Shown: positions 1-9,638 of the stretch, piece by piece | Numbering within the stretch: the stretch's first letter is position 1 | How the letters are laid out: each line of letters begins with the position of its first letter | Origin: Brachybacterium saurashtrense | Lineage (GTDB): Bacteria > Actinomycetota > Actinomycetes > Actinomycetales > Dermabacteraceae | Direction: 5' to 3' | Assembly: GCF_003355475.1 (NCBI RefSeq) | Contig: NZ_CP031356.1 | Location: 806,001-870,000, forward strand | DNA length: 64,000 nt | Notes under the pieces: model-generated | What the model saw: the letters and a program-made list of their open reading frames with translations, nothing else | What the model was told of the DNA's origin: nothing | The model's database searches: none | Translations under genes and position numbers: made by a program

Positions 1-20
1 CTGAGCGCGCCCGCTCCCCA

Positions 21-70
21 CGAGAGACCAGGAGGGCCGGCCCCGCGGGGCCGGCCCTCCTGGTCTCTCG
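21..70. terminator. Perfect 50-bp palindromic hairpin downstream of ppa
   Basis: The two 25-nt arms (21-45 and 46-70) are exact reverse complements meeting at a CCCCG/CGGGG centre, so a long GC-rich hairpin forms in either strand's RNA. It lies about 90 nt past the ppa stop codon and follows whatever gene ends at the left edge. There is no T-run on either side. It is best read as a bidirectional terminator between convergent transcripts. Confidence 0.7.
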
Positions 71-163
71 TCCGAGAGGAGGTCCCGGCGCAGGGGCCTC
101 CCGGAGGAGGCCCGGCGCGGAGGACCCGGGGGTGAGGCGGGCCCGCGGTGCGGGCCCGGCGGC

Positions 164-676
164 TCACACCTCCTGGGTGAACTCGTTGGCGTGCTCGGTG
201 CCGGCGGCGCGCTGGTAGGAGCGACGGATCTCCGCCTCCGCATCGCTGCGGCCCTCCCAGTGGGCGCCCTCGACGCTCTTGCCGGGCTCGAGGTCCTTGT
301 AGACCTCGAAGAAGTGCTGGATCTCGAGCCGGTGGAACTCGGAGACGTCGGTGAGCTCCTGGCGGCGCACCTGGCGCCGATCGCCGACGGGCACGGCCAC
401 GATCTTGTCGTCGCCGCCGGCCTCGTCGCGCATGCGGAACATGCCCAGGGCGCGGCAGCGGATCAGGCAGCCGGGGAAGGTGGGCTCCTCGAGCAGCACC
501 AGGCAGTCCAGCGGGTCGCCGTCCTCGCCCAGCGTCCCCTCGATGAAGCCGTAGTCATCCGGGTAGCGGGTGGCGGTGAACAGCATCCGGTCCAGCCGGA
601 TGCGCCCGTTGTGGTGGTCCACCTCGTACTTGTTGCGATTTCCGCGAGGGATCTCGATGGTCACGTCGAATTCCAC
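164..676 (-). CDS. ppa: Inorganic pyrophosphatase
   Basis: A 170-aa soluble family I inorganic pyrophosphatase that hydrolyses PPi to two phosphates and so pulls biosynthetic reactions forward. The N-terminus ([20 protein letters not shown]) is the typical start of the family, followed by the substrate/metal region [12 protein letters not shown] and the acidic loop [10 protein letters not shown] chose the GTG at 676 because homologs begin at this VEFDV and a GGAG lies 8 nt upstream; the open frame extends about 28 codons further but that part looks non-coding. It is divergent from dacB, with a shared upstream region of about 68 bp, and ends at the hairpin at 21-70. Confidence 0.95.
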   Translation of the reverse strand: MEFDVTIEIPRGNRNKYEVDHHNGRIRLDRMLFTATRYPDDYGFIEGTLGEDGDPLDCLVLLEEPTFPGCLIRCRALGMFRMRDEAGGDDKIVAVPVGDRRQVRRQELTDVSEFHRLEIQHFFEVYKDLEPGKSVEGAHWEGRSDAEAEIRRSYQRAAGTEHANEFTQEV

Positions 677-744
677 GACAGCCGCTCCATTGCTCCGGCC
701 CCGTAGGCCACTTGTACAGACCGGGACACCATATCGTGGGGACC

Positions 745-2154
745 ATGAGGGGGAGAGCACTCGAGAGGATCTGGCGCATCACCGCGATCGTGATGTGCGC
801 GGCGGTGCCGGTGAGCTTCTATGCCCTGGGCGATCTCACCGACGCCTTCCCGGGGGTGCTCACGCTCCGCACCGAGGAGCCTGCCCTCACCTTCGGGCCG
901 CGCGCCTCCGCCGAGGACTGGGGCCGCCCGGAGAACGAGGAGCTGCTGCCCGCCTCCGGTGCGGTCGGCACCCCCGTCGATCCCGCTGACCTCGACGAAC
1001 GGATGTCCGCGCTCGCGGAGCTCCCGGTGGTGGACGGAGGCCTAGCCTTCAGCGTGGTGGAGGCCGGCACCGGGACCACGCTCGCCTCCCGGGAGGCGGC
1101 CACCGCCCTGGTGCCCGCCTCCACGCTGAAGCTCCTCACCGCCGCCGCGGTGCTGCGGGAGTACGAGGGCGACGAGGTGCTCACCACCCGGGCGGTGGTG
1201 CAGGACGGCGTGATCACCCTGGTGGGCGGGGGTGACATGACTCTCAGCGAGGAGGACCTCCGCGCCCTCGCGGAGGACGCCGCCGCGCTCGCCGTCTCGC
1301 AGGGCGCCGAGGAGGTGTCGCTCGTGCTCGACGACGGCCTCCTCGTGGGCGGCCCCAACCCGGCGTGGGGCGACAACGGCACCGCCGGCGGGTGGGTGAC
1401 CCCCACCGCCTCTCTCGCGCTGGACGAGGGCTGGCTCGACGGCGAGCAGTACGGACCGAAGTCCACCGATCCCGCCGGGGACGCCGCCGAGCGCTTCGCC
1501 GCCCTGCTCCGTGAGGCCGGCCTCACGGTGACCGGGGGGATCGAGGAGGGAGAGGCCCCCGTCGGCGCGCCCGCGGCGGAGGTCCGCTCCGCCCCGCTGG
1601 CCGAGCTGGTGCGGCACACCCTGCTGATCTCCGACAACACCACCGCCGAGCTGCTCGCGCACCTGGTGGCGCTCTCCCGCGGCGAGGAGACCACGCCCGC
1701 CGGCGCGGCCGCCGCCGTGGAGGCGGAGGTGAGGGAGCTGGCGGCCGCCGCCGGCATGCCCGAGTCGACGCTCGCGCAGCTCGAGATCCGCGACGGCTCG
1801 GGACTGTCGCGGCAGAACCGGGTGCCGTCCGCGCTGCTCGCCGCGGTGCTGGCGGAGGCGGCCTCCGGCACGCTGCCCGCCCTGGAGCAGATCCTGTTCG
1901 ACATCCCCGTCGCCGGACTCTCCGGCACCCTCGCCGACCGCTTCGACGCCGACGGCGCCGAGGACGCCGCCGGCCTCGTGCGCGGCAAGACCGGCTACCT
2001 GGGCGGCGCGGCCACCCTCGCGGGCGTCGCCGTGCTGCCCGACGGGCGCACCGTCGGCTACTCGATCGCCGTGCACGGCTTCGACGGGGCCGACGCCCCC
2101 GCGGCCCGCGCCGCGGTGGACCGGGTCGCGGCCGAGATCGTGCAGGAGGACTGA
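745..2154 (+). CDS. dacB: D-alanyl-D-alanine carboxypeptidase/endopeptidase, PBP4 (DacB) type
   Basis: A 469-aa penicillin-binding protein of the PBP4/peptidase S13 family that trims peptidoglycan peptides outside the membrane. An N-terminal hydrophobic segment (about residues 9-30) serves as signal or anchor. All three active-site motifs are present: STLK at 126-129, SDN at 296-298 and KTG at 415-417. The ATG at 745 follows a GTGGGGA ribosome-binding site; an in-frame start 33 nt upstream lacks one. The TGA stop overlaps the tilS start codon, the usual actinobacterial dacB-tilS-hpt-ftsH arrangement. Confidence 0.92.
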   Translation: MRGRALERIWRITAIVMCAAVPVSFYALGDLTDAFPGVLTLRTEEPALTFGPRASAEDWGRPENEELLPASGAVGTPVDPADLDERMSALAELPVVDGGLAFSVVEAGTGTTLASREAATALVPASTLKLLTAAAVLREYEGDEVLTTRAVVQDGVITLVGGGDMTLSEEDLRALAEDAAALAVSQGAEEVSLVLDDGLLVGGPNPAWGDNGTAGGWVTPTASLALDEGWLDGEQYGPKSTDPAGDAAERFAALLREAGLTVTGGIEEGEAPVGAPAAEVRSAPLAELVRHTLLISDNTTAELLAHLVALSRGEETTPAGAAAAVEAEVRELAAAAGMPESTLAQLEIRDGSGLSRQNRVPSALLAAVLAEAASGTLPALEQILFDIPVAGLSGTLADRFDADGAEDAAGLVRGKTGYLGGAATLAGVAVLPDGRTVGYSIAVHGFDGADAPAARAAVDRVAAEIVQED

Positions 2155-3248
2155 TGGCCGGCCCGCCGCCCGTCGTCGCCCGCGCTCGCACCGCCGTGCG
2201 GGTCGCCCTCGCCTCCCGCCTGGAGGACCTCGCCGATGCGACCGCCGTGGGCGACCTCGCCCCGCGCCTGGTGGTGGGGGTCAGCGGGGGAGCGGACTCC
2301 CTCGCCCTGCTGGCCACGACCGTGTGGGTGGGCGCACGGATGGGCCTGGGGACCGAAGCCGCGATCGTCGACCACGGCCTGCAGGAGGGGTCGGACAGGA
2401 TCGCCGACCGCGCCCGGCTGCAGGCCGAACGACTCGGCGCCGAGGCGCAGGTGCTGCGGGTGACGGTGGACGAGGGCGCCCCGGGAGGGCTCGAGAACGC
2501 CGCCCGCGCCGCCCGGCACGAGGCGCTCGAGACGCTGCGCGCCGAGCGGGGCGCGCTCGCCGTGCTGCTCGGTCACACCCTCGACGACCAGGCCGAACAG
2601 GTGCTGATGGGCCTCGCGCGCGGAGCCGGCCCCCGAGCCCTCGCAGGGATCCCGCGCGCCCGCGGGGCGGTGCTGCGCCCCTTCCTGGGCAGCGGGCGGG
2701 ACGAGACCACCGCGCTGCGGCGCGCGGACACCGAGGAGATCTGCCTCCTGCACGACCTCGACTGGTGGCAGGACCCGATGAATGCCGACGAGACGATGCT
2801 CCGCTCCCGGGTGCGCCACCGCGCCCTGCCGCTGCTGCGGGAGATCCTCGGCGCGCAGATCGACGAGAACCTCGCCCGCACCGCGGACCTCGTCGGCCCC
2901 GACGTCGACCACCTCGACGCCGAGGCGCGCGAGCTGCTCGAGGCGCTGCGGCGCGAGGGCGGGGAGCTGCGCGAGGAGCGCGACGTGCTGCTGCTGGACG
3001 TGCACGCCCTGGCGCGTGCGGCCGCCCCGCTGCGCACCCGCATCCTGCGGGACGCGACGCGTTCCGCTGAGCGCGCAATCCGCCCCGACGGCGGCGCAGG
3101 AGCCACGAAGTCCCTGCTTCGACGCCAGGTGCTCGCCGTGGACGCCCTGGTGGTCTCATGGCACGGTCAGGCAGCCGTGCAGGTTCCGGGTAGGATCGAG
3201 GTCGCTCGCCGCGACGGCCTGTTGGTGTGGCGCCGCATCGATTCGTGA
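2154..3248 (+). CDS. tilS: tRNA(Ile)-lysidine synthetase
   Basis: A 364-aa N-type ATP pyrophosphatase that ligates lysine to C34 of the CAU-anticodon tRNA-Ile, so that it reads AUA and is charged with isoleucine. The PP-loop SGGADS starts at residue 44, followed by the family segments [14 protein letters not shown] and [22 protein letters not shown]-terminal helical substrate-binding part follows; the length is typical of actinobacterial TilS. The start overlaps the dacB stop (TGATG), so the two are probably translationally coupled. Confidence 0.93.
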   Translation: MAGPPPVVARARTAVRVALASRLEDLADATAVGDLAPRLVVGVSGGADSLALLATTVWVGARMGLGTEAAIVDHGLQEGSDRIADRARLQAERLGAEAQVLRVTVDEGAPGGLENAARAARHEALETLRAERGALAVLLGHTLDDQAEQVLMGLARGAGPRALAGIPRARGAVLRPFLGSGRDETTALRRADTEEICLLHDLDWWQDPMNADETMLRSRVRHRALPLLREILGAQIDENLARTADLVGPDVDHLDAEARELLEALRREGGELREERDVLLLDVHALARAAAPLRTRILRDATRSAERAIRPDGGAGATKSLLRRQVLAVDALVVSWHGQAAVQVPGRIEVARRDGLLVWRRIDS

Positions 3249-3291
3249 CCCGCGGCTCGCGCACCCACCACGTTCCATGGAGGAGATCCGC

Positions 3292-3846
3292 GTGCCCCAG
3301 ACGCACCCCCACCCCGATGTCGACCGCGTGCTGCTGGACGAGCAGCAGATCAGCGACCGGCTCGCAGAGATCGGCGCGCAGATCGCCGCGGACTACGCGG
3401 ACGAGCCGCCGATCCTCGTGGGCGTCCTCAAGGGCGCCGTGATGGTGATGGCGGATCTCGCGCGTCAGATCGACCTCTCCGTCGAGATGGACTGGATGGC
3501 CGTCTCTTCCTACGGCTCCGGCACGAAGTCCTCCGGGGTGGTGCGGATCCTCAAGGACCTCTCCGGGGACATCACCGGCCGGAACGTGCTGATCGTCGAG
3601 GACATCATCGACTCGGGGCTCACCCTGAAGTGGCTGCTGTCGAACCTGCGCTCGCGCGGCCCCAAGAGCGTGGAGATCGCGACCCTGCTGCGCAAGCCGG
3701 AGGCCGCGCGGGTGGAGATCGACGTGAAGTACGTCGGCTTCGACATCCCCAACGAGTTCGTCATCGGCTACGGCCTCGACTTCGCCGAGAACTATCGCAA
3801 CCTTCCCTACGTGGGCGTGCTCGAGCGCTCCGTGTACGAGGACTGA
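3292..3846 (+). CDS. hpt: Hypoxanthine phosphoribosyltransferase
   Basis: A 184-aa cytosolic purine-salvage enzyme making IMP or GMP from hypoxanthine or guanine and PRPP. The PRPP-binding motif [13 protein letters not shown] carries the acidic pair E103-D104, and the flexible-loop segment [11 protein letters not shown] precedes it. I chose the GTG at 3292 because a GGAGGAG (3279-3285) sits 6 nt before it; the in-frame ATG at 3277 is overlapped by that ribosome-binding site and is unlikely. It stands between tilS and ftsH, as in many Gram-positive genomes. Confidence 0.93.
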   Translation: MPQTHPHPDVDRVLLDEQQISDRLAEIGAQIAADYADEPPILVGVLKGAVMVMADLARQIDLSVEMDWMAVSSYGSGTKSSGVVRILKDLSGDITGRNVLIVEDIIDSGLTLKWLLSNLRSRGPKSVEIATLLRKPEAARVEIDVKYVGFDIPNEFVIGYGLDFAENYRNLPYVGVLERSVYED

Positions 3847-3850
3847 TCAC

Positions 3851-6043
3851 GTGGCAGATTCCGCCAAGAGCTCCAGCGGCAAGAAGCGCCGCCCCTTCAC
3901 CAGCATCGCGCTGTGGATCGTCGTCGCCCTGCTGCTGGGCATGGCGATGTTCTCCCTGTTCGGCCGCGACGGCTACCAGCAGATCGACACCGAGCAGGGC
4001 CTCGAGCTGCTGCAGGGCGACACCGTCGAGCAGGCCAAGATCATCGGCGGCAACCAGCAGCGGGTGGACCTGGTGCTGTCCGAGGACTTCACCGACGGCG
4101 ACGAGAACAAGGGCACCCAGGTGCGCTTCTCCTACGTCGACGCGCGTGCGGAGTCCATCGTCCAGGCGGTCGAGGAGGCCGCCCCGGCGGATGGCTACAC
4201 CGACGAGATCGCCAGCAGCTCCTGGTGGTCCACGCTGCTGCTGTCCTTCCTCCCGCTGCTGATCTTCATCGGCCTGTTCTGGTTCCTCATCATGAACGCC
4301 CAGGGCGGCGGCCGGGCGATGCAGTTCGGCAAGTCGAAGGCCAAGCTGTTCAACAAGGAGTCCCCGGACGTCACCTTCGCGGACGTCGCCGGCGCCGAGG
4401 AGGCCGTCGAGGAACTCGACGAGATCAAGCAGTTCCTCGTGGACCCGGCCCGCTACCAGGCCGTGGGGGCGAAGATCCCCAAGGGCGTGCTGCTGTACGG
4501 CCCTCCCGGCACCGGCAAGACGCTGCTGGCCAAGGCCGTGGCGGGCGAGGCGAACGTGCCCTTCTACTCGATCTCCGGCTCGGACTTCGTGGAGATGTTC
4601 GTGGGCGTGGGCGCGAGCCGAGTGCGCGACCTGTTCAACACCGCGAAGGAGAACGCCCCGGCGATCATCTTCATCGACGAGATCGACGCCGTGGGCCGCC
4701 ACCGCGGCGCCGGCATGGGCGGCGGGCACGACGAGCGCGAGCAGACCCTGAACCAGATGCTGGTGGAGATGGACGGCTTCGAGGAGAACCAGAACGTCAT
4801 CCTCATCGCCGCCACCAACCGCGTGGACATCCTCGACCCGGCGCTGCTGCGCCCGGGCCGCTTCGACCGGCAGATCGGTGTGGAGGCCCCGGACCTCAAG
4901 GGCCGCCTGCACATCCTCAGCGTGCACGCCAAGGGCAAGCCCCTGGCGCACGACGTCGACCTCGAGGCGGTCGCCAAGCGCACCATCGGGATGAGCGGCG
5001 CGGACCTCGCCAACGTGCTCAACGAGGCGGCGCTGCTCACGGCACGCTCCGGCAACCAGATCATCGACAACCGCGCCCTGGACGAGGCGATCGACCGCGT
5101 CTCCATGGGCCCGCAGCGGTACTCGAAGGTGATGACGGAGCGCGAGCGCCAGATGACGGCCTACCACGAGGGCGGTCACGCCCTCGTCGCCGCGGCCATG
5201 AACAACTCCGCGCCGGTCACGAAGGTGACGATCCTGCCGCGCGGCCGAGCGGGCGGCTACACGATGGTGGTCCCCACCCAGGACCGCAACTACCAGTCCC
5301 GCAACGAGCTGCTGGACCGCCTCGCCTACGCGATGGGAGGCTACGCGGTGGAGGAGAGCATCTTCCACGACGTCACCACCGGTCCCAGCTCCGATCTGCA
5401 GAACGCCACCAAGATCGCCCGCACCATGGTGATGCAGCTGGGCATGAGCGGCACCGTGGGTCAGGTCGCCCTCTCCGGCGACCAGGACGAGGTGTTCGTG
5501 GGCATGCAGCAGGGCCAGGCGCCGCGCTTCGGCGCGGAGACCGCGAGCCTGGTGGACCAGGAGGTGCGGGCGCTGCTCGACACCGCGCTGGACGAGGCGT
5601 GGTCGGTGATCGTGGAGAACCGCCACGTGCTGGACCGCCTGGTCGAGGAGCTGCTGGAGAAGGAGACCCTGAACGAGCACGAGCTCGCCGAGGTGTTCCG
5701 GGACGTGAAGAAGCAGCCGCCGCGTGCGGTGTGGGTCTCCAGCGAGGAGCGTCCTTCGCTGGACGCCCCCTCCGTGGGCGGCACCACCACCGGCACCGGC
5801 ACGGAGTCCCACGACGCCGGCGAGCCGCTGCAGCCGAACCCGCCGGAGCTGCCCCATCCGGGCGGCGACGGGCCGCAGATCCCGGGCGCCCCCCACGGCG
5901 GCGCTCCCGGGCAGGGCGGCGGTCCGGGGCAGGGCCCCGGGTACGGCTACGACGGCACCGGGCACGGCGGCACCGGGTACGGGTACGGCGGCACCGGCGT
6001 CGACGGCCCCGGAACCTCCGGCACCGAGTCGACGGAGCGCTGA
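3851..6043 (+). CDS. ftsH: ATP-dependent zinc metalloprotease FtsH
   Basis: A 730-aa membrane-anchored AAA+ protease that degrades misassembled membrane proteins and regulators. Two N-terminal membrane helices (about residues 17-37 and 130-152) flank the extracytoplasmic domain. Then come Walker A GPPGTGKT (217-224), Walker B IFIDEID (about 274-280), the SRH region with RPGRFDRQ, the zinc motif HEGGH (from H439) and the third ligand D515. The GTG start lies 4 nt after the hpt stop. The last 90 residues are an unusual Gly/Pro/Tyr-rich disordered tail built from GTGYGYGG- and GGAPGQG-like repeats. Confidence 0.95.
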   Translation: MADSAKSSSGKKRRPFTSIALWIVVALLLGMAMFSLFGRDGYQQIDTEQGLELLQGDTVEQAKIIGGNQQRVDLVLSEDFTDGDENKGTQVRFSYVDARAESIVQAVEEAAPADGYTDEIASSSWWSTLLLSFLPLLIFIGLFWFLIMNAQGGGRAMQFGKSKAKLFNKESPDVTFADVAGAEEAVEELDEIKQFLVDPARYQAVGAKIPKGVLLYGPPGTGKTLLAKAVAGEANVPFYSISGSDFVEMFVGVGASRVRDLFNTAKENAPAIIFIDEIDAVGRHRGAGMGGGHDEREQTLNQMLVEMDGFEENQNVILIAATNRVDILDPALLRPGRFDRQIGVEAPDLKGRLHILSVHAKGKPLAHDVDLEAVAKRTIGMSGADLANVLNEAALLTARSGNQIIDNRALDEAIDRVSMGPQRYSKVMTERERQMTAYHEGGHALVAAAMNNSAPVTKVTILPRGRAGGYTMVVPTQDRNYQSRNELLDRLAYAMGGYAVEESIFHDVTTGPSSDLQNATKIARTMVMQLGMSGTVGQVALSGDQDEVFVGMQQGQAPRFGAETASLVDQEVRALLDTALDEAWSVIVENRHVLDRLVEELLEKETLNEHELAEVFRDVKKQPPRAVWVSSEERPSLDAPSVGGTTTGTGTESHDAGEPLQPNPPELPHPGGDGPQIPGAPHGGAPGQGGGPGQGPGYGYDGTGHGGTGYGYGGTGVDGPGTSGTESTER

Positions 6044-6044
6044 G

Positions 6045-6611
6045 ATGGCGGTCGACCAGCCCCGCATCGAGGCCGCCGTCCGGGAGATCCTCGCCGCGAT
6101 CGGCGAGGACCCGGAGCGAGACGGCCTGCTGGAGACCCCGGGCCGCGTGGCACGGATGTACGGCGAGGTGTTCGAGGGCCTCGATCAGGACGCGCGCGAG
6201 CCGCTGGCGACCACGTTCGACATCGAGCACCAGGAGTTGGTGCTGGTGCGCGACATCGCGTTCTACTCGATGTGCGAGCACCATCTGCTGCCCTTCCACG
6301 GCACCGCGCACGTGGGATACATCCCCGGCGGCGGCACCGTCACGGGGCTGAGCAAGCTCGCCCGCCTGGTGAACGTCTACGCCCGCCGGCCCCAGGTGCA
6401 GGAGCGCCTCACCTTCCAGATCGCCGACGCGCTGATGGACGAGCTGAACGCCGCCGGCGCGATCGTCGTGATCGAGGCGGAGCACATGTGCATGTCGATG
6501 CGCGGGGTGCGGGCCGCGGGCGCGCGCACCGTCACCAGTGCGGTGCGGGGCATGCTGCGGGACAGCGCCTCCACCCGCGGCGAGGCCATGGCGCTGATCC
6601 ACCGGAGGTGA
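6045..6611 (+). CDS. folE: GTP cyclohydrolase I
   Basis: A 188-aa enzyme that converts GTP to 7,8-dihydroneopterin triphosphate, the first step of folate synthesis. The zinc and catalytic segment [12 protein letters not shown] (C77, H79, H80) and the second zinc Cys in [13 protein letters not shown] (C149) are intact, as is the [14 protein letters not shown] region. ATG at 6045 is 1 nt past the ftsH stop. It heads a folE-folP-folBK run in which spacing is 5 nt or an overlap. Confidence 0.96.
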   Translation: MAVDQPRIEAAVREILAAIGEDPERDGLLETPGRVARMYGEVFEGLDQDAREPLATTFDIEHQELVLVRDIAFYSMCEHHLLPFHGTAHVGYIPGGGTVTGLSKLARLVNVYARRPQVQERLTFQIADALMDELNAAGAIVVIEAEHMCMSMRGVRAAGARTVTSAVRGMLRDSASTRGEAMALIHRR

Positions 6612-6616
6612 GGGGA

Positions 6617-7474
6617 GTGGAGACGACCGCTCGACGGCCCGAGGGGCTGCCTGCCCGACTCGGCGGGGACGACACCCTGGTCATGGGCGTGCTCAACGTG
6701 ACCCCGGACTCGTTCTCCGACGGCGGTGCGCACGCGGACGCCCCCGCCGCGCTCGCCCACGGTCGTCGACTGGTGGCCGAGGGCGCGGCGATCGTGGACG
6801 TGGGCGGCGAATCGACCCGTCCCGGGGCGCCCCGGGTGGACGAGGACGAGGAGCTGCGCCGCGTCATCCCGGTGGTCTCCGCCCTCGCCGCCGAGGACGT
6901 GGTGGTGAGCGTGGACACCATGCGCGCCTCCGTGGCGGCCGCGAGCGTCGAGGCCGGGGCGCTGATCGTCAACGACGTCTCCGCGGGCCGGGCGGACGTG
7001 GACATGGGCCGGGAGGCGGCCCTCCTGCGCACCCGGCTGGGCACCCCGCCGGTGTTCATCGCGATGCACTGGCGCGGCCACAGCGACGTCATGAACGAGC
7101 TGGCCGTCTACGAGGACGTGGCCCGGCAGAGCACCGAGGAGCTCGCCGCCCGGCTGGACGCGCTGCGCGAGGCAGGGGTGGAGGACGACTTCCTGGTGGC
7201 GGATCCGGGCCTGGGCTTCTCCAAGACGGGGGAGCAGAACTGGGAGCTGCTGGCGCACTGGGACGCGATCGCCTCCCACGGGCTGCCCGTGCTCATCGGC
7301 GCCTCCCGCAAGCGCTTCGTGAGCGCGCTGGGGGCGGACCGCGATCTCGCCACCGCCGCGATCAGCGCGTACAGCGCCGAGCACGGGGCCTGGGCGGTGC
7401 GCGTGCACGAGATCGCACCGAGCCTCGCGGCGGTGCGCGTGGGGGACCGGCTGCGACGGAGCGGGCGACGATGA
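6617..7474 (+). CDS. folP: Dihydropteroate synthase
   Basis: A 285-aa TIM-barrel enzyme that condenses pterin pyrophosphate with p-aminobenzoate; it is the sulfonamide target. The signatures MGVLNVTPDSFSDGG, GGESTRPGA, VNDVSAGR and DPGLGFSKT occur in order, and the C-terminal pterin/PABA site has GASRKRF. The GTG at 6617 was chosen because GGAGG (6604-6608) lies 8 nt upstream and homologs start shortly before the DTLVMGVLN strand. The stop overlaps the next start by 4 nt (ATGA). Confidence 0.95.
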   Translation: METTARRPEGLPARLGGDDTLVMGVLNVTPDSFSDGGAHADAPAALAHGRRLVAEGAAIVDVGGESTRPGAPRVDEDEELRRVIPVVSALAAEDVVVSVDTMRASVAAASVEAGALIVNDVSAGRADVDMGREAALLRTRLGTPPVFIAMHWRGHSDVMNELAVYEDVARQSTEELAARLDALREAGVEDDFLVADPGLGFSKTGEQNWELLAHWDAIASHGLPVLIGASRKRFVSALGADRDLATAAISAYSAEHGAWAVRVHEIAPSLAAVRVGDRLRRSGRR

Positions 7475-8373
7475 ACGCGCCGCGCACGGGCGAGCCGCTG
7501 GACCGCATCGAGCTCACCGGGATCCGCGCCTGGGGCCACCACGGCGTGCTCGCCGAGGAGACCGCGCTGGGCCAGGAGTTCGTCGCCGATGTCACCCTGC
7601 ACCTGTCGACCGCCCCCGCCGGCACCGCCGACGCGCTCGCCCGCACCGTGAACTATGCGGAGGTCGCCCACGCCGTGCACGAGGAGCTGCGCGGCGGCCC
7701 CCACGCCCTGGTCGAGACCCTCGCCGAGCGGATCGCCGCCCGCGTGCTCGGCGGAACCGCGCACCCGCTGGCACGGCGGGTCGAGGTGTCGGTGCACAAG
7801 CCCGCCGCGCCCGTCGGCCTGCCCGTCGGCGGCGTCGCCGTGCACATCGCGCGGGACGCCGCACCGGTGAGCGCCGTGCTCGCCCTCGGCACCAACCTGG
7901 GTGACCGCGGCCAGCACCTGCTCGACGCGCTCGCCCTGCTCGAGGAGACCGACGGGATCGCGGTGGAGTGGACCTCGCCGGTGCTCGAGACCGCGCCCGT
8001 GGGCGGACCGGACGGTCAGGGCGCGTACCTCAACGCCGTGCTGGGGGTGCGCACCGTGCTGGGCCCGTTCGCGCTGCTGGAGGCGGCGCAGCGGGCGGAG
8101 CGCGCCGCGCACCGCGAGCGGCGGGTGCGCTGGGGACCGCGCACCCTCGACGTGGACGTGATCACCTACGGGGACTGGACCAGTGAGGATCCCGCGCTGA
8201 CGGTGCCCCATCCCCGCGCCCACGAGCGCGCCTTCGTGCTCGCGCCCTGGCACGCGGCGCGCCCGGAGGCGGAGCTTCCCGGCGCCGGGACCGTCGCCGC
8301 GCTGCTGGCGGTCGCACCGGATCGGGACGGACTGCGCCCCGGGCCCGCCCTGAAGGGGTTCGGGGAGTCGTGA
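7471..8373 (+). CDS. folK: Bifunctional dihydroneopterin aldolase / HPPK fusion (FolB-FolK)
   Basis: A 300-aa fusion. Residues about 8-125 form a dihydroneopterin aldolase domain (LTGIRAWGHHGVLAEE, NYAEVA, VETLAERIAARVL). Residues about 130-300 form 6-hydroxymethyl-dihydropterin pyrophosphokinase (LALGTNLGDRGQHLLDAL, LETAPVGGPDGQGAYLNAVL, RWGPRTLDVDVI, PHPRAHERAFVLAPW). The two domains catalyse successive steps just before FolP. The fused arrangement is seen in a number of actinobacteria. Its ATG overlaps the folP stop and its stop overlaps the DUF3180 start, so the run is tightly coupled. Confidence 0.93.
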   Translation: MNAPRTGEPLDRIELTGIRAWGHHGVLAEETALGQEFVADVTLHLSTAPAGTADALARTVNYAEVAHAVHEELRGGPHALVETLAERIAARVLGGTAHPLARRVEVSVHKPAAPVGLPVGGVAVHIARDAAPVSAVLALGTNLGDRGQHLLDALALLEETDGIAVEWTSPVLETAPVGGPDGQGAYLNAVLGVRTVLGPFALLEAAQRAERAAHRERRVRWGPRTLDVDVITYGDWTSEDPALTVPHPRAHERAFVLAPWHAARPEAELPGAGTVAALLAVAPDRDGLRPGPALKGFGES

Positions 8374-8879
8374 AGCCGCTGAACATCCCCGTGTTGCTGC
8401 TGATCCTTCTGCTCGGCGCGGGGTTCGGCGCCCAGATGCTGGAGGCGATGGCGGCGCGCGGCCACTCCCTGCCGATCGCGGGCTGGCTCACCACCGCCGT
8501 GCTGCTGGTGCTGAGCGCGGTGCTGCTGGCCTACGGCATCCCGCTGCGGCGGTACATGCTCGAGAGCGCCGAACGCCGGGAACGGCCCAGCTTCGCGCCG
8601 CGCCGGCACCAGATCGACCTGCCCACCGCCTACCGCACCGTGCTGCTCGCCCGCGCCTGCGCCTACACCGGCGCGGTGGTGGGCGGCATCTTCACCGGCC
8701 AGGCGCTGTTCCTCCTGCTCACCGGCACCGGTGACCCCTTGCGGGCGATCCTGCCCACCGGCGCGGCGGCCGCGGCGGGGATCACGCTGGGCGTGCTGGG
8801 CGTGATGGTGGAGCGCTGGGGACAGCTGCCGCCCGAGGACGGCGACGGCGAGGCGGAGGGCGCCGGCGCCGGTGGCTGA
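8370..8879 (+). CDS. DUF3180 family membrane protein
   Basis: A 169-aa protein with about four hydrophobic helices (about residues 4-22, 35-55, 88-110 and 120-142) and an acidic, Gly-rich tail. Size, topology and position directly after folK match the DUF3180 family, which is routinely found there in actinobacteria; its function is unknown. The GTG start overlaps the folBK stop by 4 nt. Confidence 0.8.
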   Translation: MKPLNIPVLLLILLLGAGFGAQMLEAMAARGHSLPIAGWLTTAVLLVLSAVLLAYGIPLRRYMLESAERRERPSFAPRRHQIDLPTAYRTVLLARACAYTGAVVGGIFTGQALFLLLTGTGDPLRAILPTGAAAAAGITLGVLGVMVERWGQLPPEDGDGEAEGAGAGG

Positions 8880-9020
8880 GCGCCCGGGGTGGGGGTGCTC
8901 GGAGGGGTCAGCGCGCTCGGAGGGCTCGGAGCGTCGAGGGCGTCGGGAGCGCACCTGCGACCTTCGCCGATGCGGTCCGCGCCGTCCGTCGGAGGGCGCA
9001 CCGGGTGTCGGGGTGACACG

Positions 9021-9638
9021 ATGGTTCCCATGAGCACCCTCCCCGACCCCGCCTCCGCGCCCCTGGGGGCGCGGGCACAGGAGGACGGGCCCGCGCCCGC
9101 CGCCTCCAGCCTCCAGGACCCGCACCCCGCTCGCACGCTCGAGGACGACCCCGCGGGGCTGCTCGCCGCCGGCGCCCTGCGTCCCGTCTCGACCGCGCTG
9201 ATCCCCGCCCGCTACGTCGCGGGCATCGTCGGCTATGTCCTCTGGGTGCTGATGATCGCCGGGGCGATCGTCGGCGCCGTGCTCACCTCCTGGTGGTGGC
9301 TCGCCCTGCTGGGCCTGCTGCCGCTGGCGCTCCTGGTGCAGAGCCTGCTGCTCACGCCGCGCCGGGTGCGCGCGATCGGCTATCTGGATGCCCAGGACGA
9401 TCTCACGATCGCCCGGGGCATCATGTTCCGCACCGTGCACACGATCCCCTACGGCCGGGTCCAGTCCGTGAAGATCGACGAGGGCCCCGTGGATCGTCGG
9501 TACGGTCTCGCGAAGCTCACCGTCAGCACCGCGAGCGACGGCACCACAGTGGTCCTGCCGGGCCTGCCGAAGGAGGAGGCCGAGCGGCTGCGCGCCCTGC
9601 TCACCGCCCGCGGCATCGAGAACATGGCGGCACTGTGA
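9021..9638 (+). CDS. PH-domain (bPH2/DUF304) membrane protein, YdbS-like
   Basis: A 205-aa protein with a disordered N-terminus (about 50 residues), two adjacent membrane helices (about 70-115) and a bacterial PH domain (RARGIMF-type core with TIPYGRVQSVKIDEGPVDRRYGLA). The ATG at 9021 has a GGGGTG 5 nt upstream; an in-frame ATG at 9030 is the alternative. It overlaps the next PH gene by 4 nt. Such pairs (YdbS/YdbT) are thought to be membrane-associated, and their role is not settled; one B. subtilis pair has been linked to bacteriocin resistance. Confidence 0.78.
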   Translation: MVPMSTLPDPASAPLGARAQEDGPAPAASSLQDPHPARTLEDDPAGLLAAGALRPVSTALIPARYVAGIVGYVLWVLMIAGAIVGAVLTSWWWLALLGLLPLALLVQSLLLTPRRVRAIGYLDAQDDLTIARGIMFRTVHTIPYGRVQSVKIDEGPVDRRYGLAKLTVSTASDGTTVVLPGLPKEEAERLRALLTARGIENMAAL

